A stretch of DNA of 18,024 nt from Chloroflexota bacterium (GCA_016193545.1 JACPSA010000112.1:1-18024); one strand, 5' to 3'; shown: positions 1-7,533, numbered from the stretch's first letter. The notes: a model not told the origin generated them from the letters alone. Program-made: numbers and translations.

Positions 1-786
1 AACCATCTTTGGAGAAATTTTCTTTATCCATTCATTGTACTGCTCCAATATCTTTTTGTAATCATCTTCGTATGAACCAGAGGAGTCTACGAATATTAAT
101 TTGATGATGGAGATGGCAAATAAAGTTATTTGAAGTGCACTATAGACGACTGGCTTAAATAAATCATTAGATAAGAAACCTCCCAAAATAGGAGAATCAA
201 GGATTTTTTCTTTAAGTTTATCGGGTTCAATGTCCCCATACCGAAATTTGAAACTAGCGAGAGTGGGATGGGTCATTTCTGACTGGTGTTTGTACTGTTT
301 TCGTAGCGCAATATATGCTGCCCTTTTCCCCTTTTCCTTTGGTTCGCCTAAAGCTGATAGCTTGTCGTCTATCTCTTCTTGCGTCCGGGGTTTTCCCGAT
401 AAGAATCTGCTTGCCTCGGATTCATTTAGCCAAAATAAATAACTTCTAGTTATCCTTTCATGGCAATTCCTAAATAAGGCAGGGGTTTCAGAGAAATAAC
501 CTAGTAATATCGCGTGCCTTATCAACAGAAGAATATTTAGAACTGAGGACAGAAGAATAATAGGTGCTTCAGTTGTAGATTGGTGTTGCCATCGTTCCTT
601 TACAGTGTAAGCACCCTGTATAGCAGATATGTATAATGCCAGGGCATCATCCAATAATTTAAGGTCATCGCTAAATTCTTGTTCAGCTTTTTCATAGTTC
701 TTTTTATCATCAGATATTAAAGCAGACAATACCTCTTTTGCTGGCTGTGACAATAAAGAACTACTTATATGCCATACCTCAGTCAA
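1..786 (-). CDS. Partial protein of unknown function, AT-rich
   Basis: The minus strand is open without a stop from position 786 to the window edge (262 codons), so the C-terminus is missing. The start is TTG at 784-786, preceded by an AGGAGGG ribosome binding site six bases away; no in-frame ATG or GTG is as well placed. I do not recognise the family with certainty. The protein is mostly alpha-helical in character: an acidic/lysine-rich N-terminal third, then a hydrophobic stretch (about residues 78-100, including ILLLIRHAILLGYF) followed by an Arg/Cys/His/Glu segment (FRNCHERITRSYLFWLNE), and a lysine-rich C-terminal part. The alternation of hydrophobic helix and polar R..E face resembles DUF5677/HEPN-like helical proteins only in general look. 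Codon use is much more AT-rich than in the genes to its right, which suggests recent acquisition. It reads as a real gene because the frame is open for its whole length and has a strong ribosome binding site. Confidence 0.75.
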   Translation of the reverse strand, partial: MTEVWHISSSLLSQPAKEVLSALISDDKKNYEKAEQEFSDDLKLLDDALALYISAIQGAYTVKERWQHQSTTEAPIILLSSVLNILLLIRHAILLGYFSETPALFRNCHERITRSYLFWLNESEASRFLSGKPRTQEEIDDKLSALGEPKEKGKRAAYIALRKQYKHQSEMTHPTLASFKFRYGDIEPDKLKEKILDSPILGGFLSNDLFKPVVYSALQITLFAISIIKLIFVDSSGSYEDDYKKILEQYNEWIKKISPKMV

Positions 787-792
787 TTTTGT

Positions 793-799
793 CCCTCCT
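793..799 (-). promoter_or_regulatory. Ribosome binding site fixing a TTG start
   Basis: The minus strand reads AGGAGGG six bases before the TTG at 784-786. It is the strongest Shine-Dalgarno match in the left part of the window. It is the reason for starting the partial gene at TTG rather than at a later in-frame codon. Confidence 0.7.
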
Positions 800-814
800 T
801 TATTATTCTATATA

Positions 815-832
815 ACTAAATAGGGACTTAGT
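815..832. promoter_or_regulatory. Inverted repeat upstream of the partial left gene (possible operator)
   Basis: ACTAA (815-819) and TTAGT (828-832) form a perfect five-base dyad with an eight-base spacer. The dyad extends to seven bases with one mismatch. It lies about 30 bases upstream of the TTG start at 786, where a repressor or the promoter would be expected. AT-rich DNA produces such dyads by chance, so this is only a candidate. Confidence 0.25.
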
Positions 833-892
833 AATTACGCAATAACAATATAGACTTTCCTGAACAATCTTTGGGTGTATACCCTGCTTCAA

Positions 893-1885
893 CTACCCCT
901 TGCCCCACTTATAGACCTCGGGGTTAACGCAGTTAGGCAGCTTCTTGCCCTGTAAGCCGGCAACCAGGTTTTCCGCCGCCATGACCGCCATTTTCGTCCT
1001 GGTTGCCAGGCTGGCGCTGCCGATATGGGGCGCAAAAACGACATTATCCAGGGTAAGCAGTGGGTCATCGGCGGCTACCGGCTCGACCTCGTAAACATCG
1101 ATTCCCGCCGCGGCTATCTTTCCTGACTTCAATGCCTGATATAATGCCTTCTGGTCGACCACCTGCCCGCGTGCCGTATTCACCAGGATAGCCGTCGGTT
1201 TCATCATCGCCAGTTCCGCCGCGCCAATCAATTTCCGGGTATCTTCCGTTAGCGGCACATGAAGACTGACAAAATCAGACCTAGAGAGCAGCTCCGGCAG
1301 AGTGGCAACATATTCCACTCCCAGCTCCCTTTCGATATCCTGGCGTCTATTCCTGTTATGGTAAAGGACATGCATCTGGAAGCCTTTACCCCTCCGGGCC
1401 ATCTCCGCGCCGATTCTACCCATGCCGATAATCCCCAGGGTGCTGTGGTGAACATCCTGGCCAATCATCAGCCCGGGGTTGGCGGTTGTTTTCCAGAGTC
1501 CGTTCCGGGTATATCTATCCGCCTCAGCAATACGCCTAGCGGCCGCCATCCGCAAGGCGAAGGCAAGGTCGGCCGTCGTCTCCGAGAGCACGCCCGGCGT
1601 ATTCCCCACCGGAATACCCTTTTCCGTAGCCTTAGCCACGTTGATATTATCGTAGCCTACGGCGTAGTTACTGACCACTTTAAGTCGGGGGGCAGCATCG
1701 AGAACGGCAGCATCGACTTTATCGGAGAGCATGCAGAGCAATCCGTCTATTTCTCTAACCTGCTCCAATAATGTGCCGTAGGGTATTGCCGATTCACTCT
1801 CCCAGAGCTTGATTTCAGCCACTTTGCCGATGATATCTATCGCTTCCGGGAATATTTTTCTGGTGATATAGACTACAGATTTCAT
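893..1885 (-). CDS. gyaR: D-2-hydroxyacid dehydrogenase (glycerate/glyoxylate-hydroxypyruvate reductase type)
   Basis: A full-length 330-residue NAD(P)-dependent D-isomer 2-hydroxyacid dehydrogenase, cytosolic, that interconverts a 2-oxoacid and a D-2-hydroxyacid. The catalytic domain is split around a central Rossmann domain (about 100-285). The dinucleotide motif GIIGMGRIG is at 151-159, the catalytic Arg in NTARG at 239, the catalytic Glu in DVYEVEP (266-268), and the catalytic His in PHIGSAS at 287. The N-terminal TRKIFPEA and the GVLSETTADLAF segment are typical of the glyoxylate/hydroxypyruvate reductase (GyaR) branch, but the exact substrate is inferred. ATG at 1885 is preceded by AGGAGAAGGG at good spacing. 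The 3' end faces the AT-rich partial gene with about 106 bases between. The gene upstream on the same strand (peptide-binding protein) is separated by a palindromic element, so cotranscription is uncertain. Confidence 0.9.
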   Translation of the reverse strand: MKSVVYITRKIFPEAIDIIGKVAEIKLWESESAIPYGTLLEQVREIDGLLCMLSDKVDAAVLDAAPRLKVVSNYAVGYDNINVAKATEKGIPVGNTPGVLSETTADLAFALRMAAARRIAEADRYTRNGLWKTTANPGLMIGQDVHHSTLGIIGMGRIGAEMARRGKGFQMHVLYHNRNRRQDIERELGVEYVATLPELLSRSDFVSLHVPLTEDTRKLIGAAELAMMKPTAILVNTARGQVVDQKALYQALKSGKIAAAGIDVYEVEPVAADDPLLTLDNVVFAPHIGSASLATRTKMAVMAAENLVAGLQGKKLPNCVNPEVYKWGKG

Positions 1886-1928
1886 TATCCCTTCTCCTAC
1901 TTTTAAGTATCTTAAGGGGCTTTGAGTT

Positions 1929-2008
1929 CCCTCTCCCTCGAGGGGAGAGGGTCAGGGTGATGGTGCCATTATTACCCCTCACTTTCATCTCTCCCACAAG
2001 GGGAGAGA
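1929..2008. repeat. Nested palindromic intergenic element (REP/MITE-like)
   Basis: Two strong hairpins lie back to back between two genes. Hairpin 1 has CCCTCTCCC (1929-1937) and GGGAGAGGG (1943-1951), a perfect nine-base stem with a TCGAG loop. Hairpin 2 has TCTCTCCC (1988-1995) and GGGAGAGA (2001-2008) with an ACAAG loop. The outer arms (TTCCCTCTCCC at 1927 and GGGGAGAGAAA near 2000-2010) are also nearly complementary, so the whole unit can fold as one larger cruciform. The middle carries GGGTGATGG and CCCCTCAC. Short CCCTCTCCC/GGGAGAGGG elements of this style are dispersed in many bacterial genomes. No T-run follows either stem, so it is not a classical intrinsic terminator, though it could stabilise or end the transcript of the gene upstream on the minus strand. 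Confidence 0.75.
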
Positions 2009-2043
2009 AAACGATGTTGAAATCTGTTTAAGAGAACGTGATA

Positions 2044-3651
2044 CTAGTGAGGCTTAACCGAGACCTCGTTCAGCAGGGCAAAACCCATCGGCGTAACCCG
2101 GTAGCCCTCGACATAAGGCTTGACCAGGACATAATTTTTGCCGAACGATAATGGCAAAGCTGCCGCATCCTCAACCAGCCTCTGCTCGGCTTGCTGGTAC
2201 AAAGACAGACTCCGCTCAGTATTCAACTCCACATTAGCCTTCTCCAGCAGAGCATCGACCTCCGGATTACCATATCCCCCATAGTTATTATCCGCCCCGC
2301 TACGAAAGAGGATATCCAGAAAATCCTGCGGGTGCGGGTAGTCGGCAATCCACCCCATATCGAACATCTCGTCTTTCTCTTCTTTAAGAGAATAGATGAA
2401 CCGCTGTGGCTCCAGCTGCCTAACTTTTACCTCCACCCCCAGATTCTGCCGCCACTGGTAAACCATGGCTTCCAGTTCGTTCGATACTAAACCACCATAA
2501 CCGCTGGTAGTAATAGTGATGGGTGGCAGTTTAGAGACATCACCGTACCTGGATTCTTTAATCAACTGCTTAGCCTTGCTCACATCATAACTCAGCCCTG
2601 ACAGACCTTTATTGAAACCGGGCATACCGGGCGGCAAGATGCCGTCCGCACGCTGCATCATATCCCTGAATATCAGGGAGACCAGTTTATCTTTATCTAT
2701 CGCTTGAGAAAAGGCACGGCGAATATTAGCATCATCGAATGGCGGTTTGGTAGCATTAAAGCCGATGTAAAAAAAACTGAGTTCGGGGACGATAACCAAA
2801 TCCCGGAAGAAGGGGCCGGCTTTATCAGCCACCTTGTCAATGTAATCGATACCGACACTGGCGACATCGATTTGACCGGTCTCATACATATTCATCGGCA
2901 CACCGGCCAGAAGGTGAAAGACAACAGAGCTAACCTTTGCCATGTTTCCGTAATAAAGCTCATTTCTTTCCAGAACCAGCGAATCACTTTCCCGCCATTC
3001 TTTGAGCTTGAAGGCACCGGTACCATTGGGACTACGCCACCACTCACCGCCTGAAGCCACATTAGCTCTATCCACCACAAAAGCGGTGGGATAAGTCAGT
3101 TTAGATAAGAAATAAGACTTGGGGGCATCAATCGTTACCTCAATGGTGTAATCAGCCGTAACCCTGACGCCTCTAATCTCTTTACTCTTGCCCGCCAGGA
3201 CATCCCTGACACCGACGATATCACCAAGATAAGTGGCTGCCGTCATGGAGCCGGTAGCCGGGTCGCTGGCACGCTCCCAGGAATACTTGAAGTCTGCCGC
3301 CTTAACCTCCCGACCATCATGGAACTTAACGCCCCGGCGCAAATTGAAGGTATAAGTTTTGCCATCATCGCTGACCCGCCAATCCCGGGCGATATCCGGG
3401 GCTGGCTCCAGATTATCATCAAGACGCACCAGACCACTGAATATCTGCACGATGTACTGATGTGAGGTGGCTTCACCGGAAACCGCCGGGTCCAGCGTCA
3501 GCGGGTCAATGCCAGAAAGGTTAAGAGTAGTAGTTCCCGTGCTAACCGGGTTCGGCGCATTTTCTTGCCCGAGTTGACAACCAGCGGACAACAGCAGCAG
3601 AGCAGCCAACAGTATTGCTGAAAACAATATATGCATACTTCTTTTTTTCAT
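2044..3651 (-). CDS. Lipoprotein solute-binding protein, family 5 (Dpp/Opp type)
   Basis: A 535-residue extracytoplasmic substrate-binding protein of an ABC importer, family SBP_bac_5 (peptides, nickel or similar ligands). The N-terminus is a lipoprotein signal peptide: charged MKKR, a hydrophobic core of about 17 residues, and lipobox LSAGC with the acylated Cys at 25. The mature part has the family pattern: LDPAVSGEATSHQYIVQIF near the start, then LEPAPDIARDW and the signature segment DGKTYTFNLRRGVKFHDG, and later FIGFNATKPPFDD-like and AFSQAIDKDKL segments. The length is normal. No permease or ATPase gene lies next to it, so it is an orphan or serves a transporter encoded elsewhere, and the ligand cannot be assigned. 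The ribosome binding site is modest (GGCGGGTG upstream of ATG 3651). It is divergent from the phosphoesterase at 3757, sharing a 105-base upstream region. Confidence 0.92.
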   Translation of the reverse strand: MKKRSMHILFSAILLAALLLLSAGCQLGQENAPNPVSTGTTTLNLSGIDPLTLDPAVSGEATSHQYIVQIFSGLVRLDDNLEPAPDIARDWRVSDDGKTYTFNLRRGVKFHDGREVKAADFKYSWERASDPATGSMTAATYLGDIVGVRDVLAGKSKEIRGVRVTADYTIEVTIDAPKSYFLSKLTYPTAFVVDRANVASGGEWWRSPNGTGAFKLKEWRESDSLVLERNELYYGNMAKVSSVVFHLLAGVPMNMYETGQIDVASVGIDYIDKVADKAGPFFRDLVIVPELSFFYIGFNATKPPFDDANIRRAFSQAIDKDKLVSLIFRDMMQRADGILPPGMPGFNKGLSGLSYDVSKAKQLIKESRYGDVSKLPPITITTSGYGGLVSNELEAMVYQWRQNLGVEVKVRQLEPQRFIYSLKEEKDEMFDMGWIADYPHPQDFLDILFRSGADNNYGGYGNPEVDALLEKANVELNTERSLSLYQQAEQRLVEDAAALPLSFGKNYVLVKPYVEGYRVTPMGFALLNEVSVKPH

Positions 3652-3756
3652 TTAATTCACCCGCCAGAAGATAATCACAATATAACACAAACTCGTTGCC
3701 CGTGTGTAGTTGAGCGTATCAATTATTAAAGGCAAATATACCTTAGGAGAGCAAAT

Positions 3757-4305
3757 TTGACAAAGCAACCAAATTCAGGTAGGCTATTAACAATGCTTAT
3801 CGGACTAATCTCAGATACCCATATTCCCGACCACGCTAAGGAACTCCCGCTGCAACTGAAAGAGGTCTTCCGTGGTGTCGAACTCATCCTGCATGCCGGA
3901 GACATTTACATTCCTGCGGTGCTCGACGAACTTGAGCTTATCGCGCCGGTATTAGCCTCGGAAGGCGATGATGACCCATTTGCCATCAAAAACGACAAAC
4001 GGGTAAAGTGGCACCAGGCTATGACCATAGAGGGTGTTACCATCCACCTGATGCACGACAAGCTCTGGGCTTCACTACCTCGCCCTGACGGACTGCCCAA
4101 AACGTTAAACTCGCAAAACAACGGCCACCCTGATGTCATTGTTTATGGGCATACCCACAGCAGCACACTGGAGAGAAGGAACGGTCTTCTTCTGGTCAAC
4201 CCGGGCAGCGCCACTTTTCCCCATTATAAGCGGGTACCGGGCACAGTAGGTCTGCTGAAAGTAGACTCAGGCCATGCTGACGTCGAAATAATTCAACTAC
4301 AGTAG
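3757..4305 (+). CDS. YfcE/MJ0936-type metallophosphoesterase
   Basis: A small calcineurin-like phosphodiesterase of 182 residues (170 from the internal ATG at 3793), cytosolic and dependent on two metal ions. Visible motifs are LISDTH near the start (Asp and His ligands), LHAGDI (metal-bridging Asp), GDDD where the family usually has GN[CND]D, IHLMHDK where family members usually have LTHG, YGHTH (the metal ligand pair) and LVNPGS near the C-terminus. The TTG at 3757 has an excellent ribosome binding site (AGGAGA, six bases away). The ATG at 3793 matches the usual family N-terminus but has a poorer site, so both starts remain possible. Substrate unknown; family members hydrolyse phosphodiesters in vitro. 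The stop lies two bases from the stop of the convergent acyl-CoA synthetase gene. The Asn-to-Asp change in the GNxD motif is unusual and may alter activity. Confidence 0.88.
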   Translation: MTKQPNSGRLLTMLIGLISDTHIPDHAKELPLQLKEVFRGVELILHAGDIYIPAVLDELELIAPVLASEGDDDPFAIKNDKRVKWHQAMTIEGVTIHLMHDKLWASLPRPDGLPKTLNSQNNGHPDVIVYGHTHSSTLERRNGLLLVNPGSATFPHYKRVPGTVGLLKVDSGHADVEIIQLQ

Positions 4306-4307
4306 AG

Positions 4308-5603
4308 TCAGGCACCGTTTTTCAGGCGGTAATAATCCAGAGTGTTTTTCAGAGCATTGGCACCACGCTCAAGAGCAATAAATGCGGGAACACCACCACC
4401 CTGAAATTTTTGAATGATATTTCTAGCTTGCTCCACTTCCTCAGGTGAGAAGGAGTAAGAGATAATAGCCAGCACCGGCTTGGCTGTTTTCTGCCTGATA
4501 TCAACCGCAGCATTGATATGAGCTTCCATCTGTTCGAGACCACCCCAGAAACGGGCAGTAACCAGCAGCACCAGGTTATCTATATTGGCATCCCGCTCCA
4601 AAATCTCCATGATACGCCTCATCTCCCTACGGTTGGAGTTACCGGTATCTACCGGATTACGATAACTCCCCCCAATCAGGCTGAAAAATGTGGCTAGTTC
4701 ATCATAGGACTGCTGAGTAAGCAGAGGCACCTTTAGCCCGGCTTCAGCAAAAACATCAGTGATAGCCACCGATTGGCCTCCCGAGCCTCCGGTTATCGCC
4801 ACCCTATCACCACGAACCGGCGCCAGATACAATAGTGCCTTCACCGTATCAATAAGTTCCTCAATACTGTTTACTTTTATTGCCCCGCACTGCTTTACCA
4901 CCGCATCCCATATTGCCCGTGGTACTGCCAGCGACCCGGTATGCGAAGCAATTGCCCGCCCCCCCTCTGCCGTCCGCCCCCCCTTTAATATCACCACCGG
5001 CTTTCTGGTGCATACCTCCCTGAGCACCTTAAGGAACCGCCGCCCGTCTTTAACCCCTTCCAGATACATGCCGATAACCTTAATCTCCGGGTCACGGCCG
5101 AAATATTCCAGATAATCAGTAGAATCAAGCACTATCCCGTTGCCAAAGCTTACCGATTTGTTGATACCCATGCCCTGAACTTGCATCTCTCGACTGAAAG
5201 TATTGGCCATAGTATTTGCCTGCTCGGCTCTCTCCTTAAGGCGGCGCTCAAGCCTTATCCCTTCTTCAGTATCCGTCTCGGCAAAGCCTGAGGTAAAGAA
5301 AAAAGCTGCGGCTGCGTCTTTAGCGATACAGTCCTCTAAAATTGCCGGCGCCACTGCCCGAGGTACGGAAACAATCACCAGGTCTACCGGCTCTGGAATA
5401 TCCCGCAGACTGGCATAGTTTTTCACCCCTAAGGCTTCGATACCCTTGGTTTCCTCAGGGACAACTTGAACTGAATAAAGTTTACCCTTAAAACTACTTT
5501 GAGCGCGAAGCCACCTGAAATCGCTGCGGTAGTTGTCCCCGACAACTGCCACACACCGGGGATTAAACGCCCTATCTAATTTAGTGAAATCTACTTTCAA
5601 CAT
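4308..5603 (-). CDS. ADP-forming acyl-CoA synthetase alpha-type protein, apparently missing an internal block
   Basis: A 431-residue protein related to the alpha subunit of acetate/acyl-CoA ligase (ADP-forming), which converts acyl-CoA, ADP and phosphate to acid, CoA and ATP. Order: CoA-binding Rossmann-like domain (about 8-130; FNPRCVAVVG at the start), the succinyl-CoA-ligase-like domain (about 150-290) with SVSFGNG, YLEGVKDGRRF and the phospho-histidine motif SHTGS (His221), then a second ligase domain (about 290-425) with GGSGGQSVA and RNPVDTG. The ATP-grasp beta part is absent here and not adjacent. From memory of the family, the segment with the GPNC(M/L)G and SQSG motifs should lie between about residues 128 and 135; here the protein passes straight from ERAEQAN to TMANTFSRE, a gap of roughly 40-45 residues. 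The frame is intact. It is downstream of the metallophosphoesterase by 22 bases, so probably in the aroF operon. The ribosome binding site is weak. Confidence 0.82.
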   Translation of the reverse strand: MLKVDFTKLDRAFNPRCVAVVGDNYRSDFRWLRAQSSFKGKLYSVQVVPEETKGIEALGVKNYASLRDIPEPVDLVIVSVPRAVAPAILEDCIAKDAAAAFFFTSGFAETDTEEGIRLERRLKERAEQANTMANTFSREMQVQGMGINKSVSFGNGIVLDSTDYLEYFGRDPEIKVIGMYLEGVKDGRRFLKVLREVCTRKPVVILKGGRTAEGGRAIASHTGSLAVPRAIWDAVVKQCGAIKVNSIEELIDTVKALLYLAPVRGDRVAITGGSGGQSVAITDVFAEAGLKVPLLTQQSYDELATFFSLIGGSYRNPVDTGNSNRREMRRIMEILERDANIDNLVLLVTARFWGGLEQMEAHINAAVDIRQKTAKPVLAIISYSFSPEEVEQARNIIQKFQGGGVPAFIALERGANALKNTLDYYRLKNGA

Positions 5604-5625
5604 CCTGTCCCGGGTTTCAACTATT

Positions 5626-6354
5626 TTATATTAAGCCCTCTTGACTCTCCCATATCGAATGACGGCTAATCTGCACTCCGGTATCCTCAGCAAAATCAAC
5701 AATCACCACGTTACCCGATAGAGAAGGCGAACCGGCGTAGCAGGCTACCACCGGTGCGGTATCAACGCACTCGAAAACGGGGTGATGCCCCAGAGCAACA
5801 TAATCCCAACCCGAGCCGATAATTTCCTGCTTCTTGATATGATAGCTCGGGAAAAGGGGCGGCCCATCACCAACGTAATGGCCGTGAGCCACGGCAATAT
5901 TCCAGTGCCCGTCCTCTTCAGGTTTAGGTATACCAACCATGGGATAAACATCATTCTCATAGGTAGCAATAGGTTTCCCCCAGAGCCGTATTCCCAGAGC
6001 CGGCAAATCAAAAATTTCCCCTTGCGGTGCCCTGAAAATTAGCATATTGGTGCACTTCTCCCAGAGGCCCGTACGGCCAAAGACCGAATCTGCTGCCAGA
6101 CAATCATGGTTACCGGCGAGGACAACTACCGGCATCGGCAAGCGCTGAAACTGCTCGGCAACAAAGCGGACTAAATCATCGCCAACCCGATTATAGTCAA
6201 AAAGGTCGCCGGCAATGATGACTAAGTCCACATTAGTCTTAATGGCTAGACTAATCAACGCCTCCAAGCTGTGACATGCCTTATCGCCGACTGATATCAC
6301 ATGCACATCGGCCGTATGCAACACTCGCCGCCGTGTCCGGCCATTATCTGCCAT
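5626..6354 (-). CDS. Calcineurin-like metallophosphoesterase (SbcD/Mre11-like N-terminal fold)
   Basis: A 242-residue metallophosphoesterase with a complete set of metal-binding motifs: HTADVH (residues 13-18), AGDLFD, AGNHDC, AHGHYVG and LGHHPVF. This order matches the SbcD/Mre11/YkuE-like DNA repair exonuclease superfamily, but the C-terminal capping domain and any SbcC partner are missing, so a nuclease role is not supported. I chose the ATG at 6354 because GGAGG lies nine bases upstream and because it overlaps the stop of the small upstream ORF as TAATG. A TTG at 6384 in frame would add ten residues. It lies between the small Cys-rich ORF and the acyl-CoA synthetase alpha-type gene, all in one direction with aroF, so cotranscription is likely. 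Substrate unknown. Confidence 0.88.
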   Translation of the reverse strand: MADNGRTRRRVLHTADVHVISVGDKACHSLEALISLAIKTNVDLVIIAGDLFDYNRVGDDLVRFVAEQFQRLPMPVVVLAGNHDCLAADSVFGRTGLWEKCTNMLIFRAPQGEIFDLPALGIRLWGKPIATYENDVYPMVGIPKPEEDGHWNIAVAHGHYVGDGPPLFPSYHIKKQEIIGSGWDYVALGHHPVFECVDTAPVVACYAGSPSLSGNVVIVDFAEDTGVQISRHSIWESQEGLI

Positions 6355-6545
6355 TACCAAAAACCTCCGCTTTCCAATAAACAATTGTGTCTCTCACCAT
6401 ATACCGGCAAGAGACAATCCTGACACAAACGTCTCTCAGACTTCAGAGTCGCCTCAAGGGTGATTCCGCACCGGGTCGCACCGGTATCATTGAAAGATTG
6501 AAGGCACAAAGCACGATTAGATATATCTACCCACCGATTTAGCAA
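6354..6545 (-). CDS. Small Cys-rich protein (possible zinc-binding), coupled to the metallophosphoesterase
   Basis: A 63-codon ORF fills the 162-base gap between aroF and the metallophosphoesterase and overlaps the 3' end of aroF by 29 bases. Its TAA shares one base with the downstream ATG (TAATG), an arrangement typical of translational coupling. The product has Cys at 14, 26, 41, 44 and 55 plus His53, including a CQDC knuckle followed by HNC, which would suit a small zinc-ribbon-like fold. The C-terminus LLESGGFW encodes the GGAGG ribosome binding site of the next gene. The start is uncertain: TTG at 6545 is the first possible one (a stop lies just before it) and the actual start may be later. 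I know no named family. It could instead be a chance ORF, but spacing, overlap and Cys pattern argue for a gene. Confidence 0.45.
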   Translation of the reverse strand: MLNRWVDISNRALCLQSFNDTGATRCGITLEATLKSERRLCQDCLLPVYGERHNCLLESGGFW

Positions 6546-7533
6546 TTACCCTGAGCTCGCCCATCAACCTAGTGAAGTCAGAAGGTGTCAGGGACTGTAA
6601 TCCATCTACCAGGGCTTCTTTAGGATTGGGATGGACTTCAATAAGAAGCCCATCGGCACCAGCCGCCACCGCAGCTTTAGCTATCGCCGGCACCAGTGAA
6701 TAGTGACCGGCAGCATGGCTGGGGTCAACAATCACCGGTAAGTGACTGGCTTTCTTCAGTACGGGTATGGCACAAATATCCAGAGAAAAGCGAGCCGTAT
6801 CCTCAAATGTCCTGATGCCCCTTTCACACAGAATAACCTGAGTATTTCCCTTGGCCATCAGATAGTCGGCCGCAGTCAGCCACTCGGTAATCGTACAGGA
6901 AAAGCCACGCTTCAGAACCACCGGCCCCTTGGTCCGGCTAATAGTCGTCAGCAAGCTAAAATTCTGCATATTCCGGGAACCGACCTGCAGAATATCGGCA
7001 TAACTGGACACCAGTCCAACTTCACGAGAATCCATCACTTCAGTGACCACCGGCATTTTAAACTCTTCTCTGGCCATTGCCAGAAACTCCAGCCCTTCTT
7101 TCTTCAGACCCTGAAAGCTGAAAGGGGAGGTACGCGGCTTAAAAGCACCACCACGCAGGACACCGGCCCCAGCCCCTTTCACAATCTGGGCTGACTCCAT
7201 GAGCTGCTCTTTACTCTCGACAGCACAGGGCCCGGCCATAACTACAATACGTTTGCCGCCAACCTCGATTCCACCAATGGAAACCAGGGTATCCTTGGGT
7301 TTGAATTCCCGTGAGGCCAACTTGTAAGGCTTCATAATCCGGGTTACACTCTCCACTCCAGGGAGCACAGCAAAGATATCAGTGGACAACTGTCCGGTAT
7401 TACTGCCCAGTACAGCAACCACCGTTTTATCAGTACCAACATTTAACTGGACTCCCAGTTTCAGTGATTTGGCTCTCTGCACAACAGCATCTACCTCTTC
7501 TGCCGTGCTACCCTTTCTCATTTCGACAATCAT
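6517..7533 (-). CDS. aroF: 3-deoxy-7-phosphoheptulonate (DAHP) synthase, type I-beta with N-terminal regulatory domain
   Basis: Full-length (338 residues) first enzyme of the shikimate pathway, which condenses phosphoenolpyruvate and erythrose 4-phosphate. Residues 1-75 form a ferredoxin-like regulatory domain as in the Thermotoga-type enzyme, which in that family mediates feedback inhibition by aromatic amino acids. The TIM-barrel catalytic domain shows GPCAVES, KPRTSPFSFQG, LQVGSRNMQN, VLKRGFS, LCERGIRTFE, IVDPSHAAGH and EVHPNPKEAL. ATG at 7533 has GAGGTGGG just upstream. The gene heads a leftward cluster (small ORF, metallophosphoesterase, acyl-CoA synthetase alpha) and is divergent from iorAB-aminotransferase, which fits control of aromatic amino acid metabolism. 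A strong promoter, an operator-like dyad and a leader hairpin lie upstream. Confidence 0.96.
   Translation of the reverse strand: MIVEMRKGSTAEEVDAVVQRAKSLKLGVQLNVGTDKTVVAVLGSNTGQLSTDIFAVLPGVESVTRIMKPYKLASREFKPKDTLVSIGGIEVGGKRIVVMAGPCAVESKEQLMESAQIVKGAGAGVLRGGAFKPRTSPFSFQGLKKEGLEFLAMAREEFKMPVVTEVMDSREVGLVSSYADILQVGSRNMQNFSLLTTISRTKGPVVLKRGFSCTITEWLTAADYLMAKGNTQVILCERGIRTFEDTARFSLDICAIPVLKKASHLPVIVDPSHAAGHYSLVPAIAKAAVAAGADGLLIEVHPNPKEALVDGLQSLTPSDFTRLMGELRVIAKSVGRYI

Noticed and set aside
230..442. A 70-codon plus-strand ORF in the left AT-rich region
   Set aside because: The minus strand is open across the whole region with a strong ribosome binding site. The plus-strand ORF has no such site and its product looks like a reverse-frame shadow.
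805..834. A -10/-35 pair (TAGAAT and TTACTA, 18-base spacer) upstream of the partial left gene
   Set aside because: The predicted transcript start would fall on the ribosome binding site itself, leaving no room for a functional leader, and the -35 match is poor.
1815..1997. A 60-codon minus-strand ORF across the palindromic element
   Set aside because: Most of it is translated repeat (TLTLSPRGRG), and it overlaps the start of the hydroxyacid dehydrogenase in another frame.
5626..6354. Calling the metallophosphoesterase SbcD
   Set aside because: The capping domain and an SbcC gene are missing; only the general phosphoesterase core is supported.
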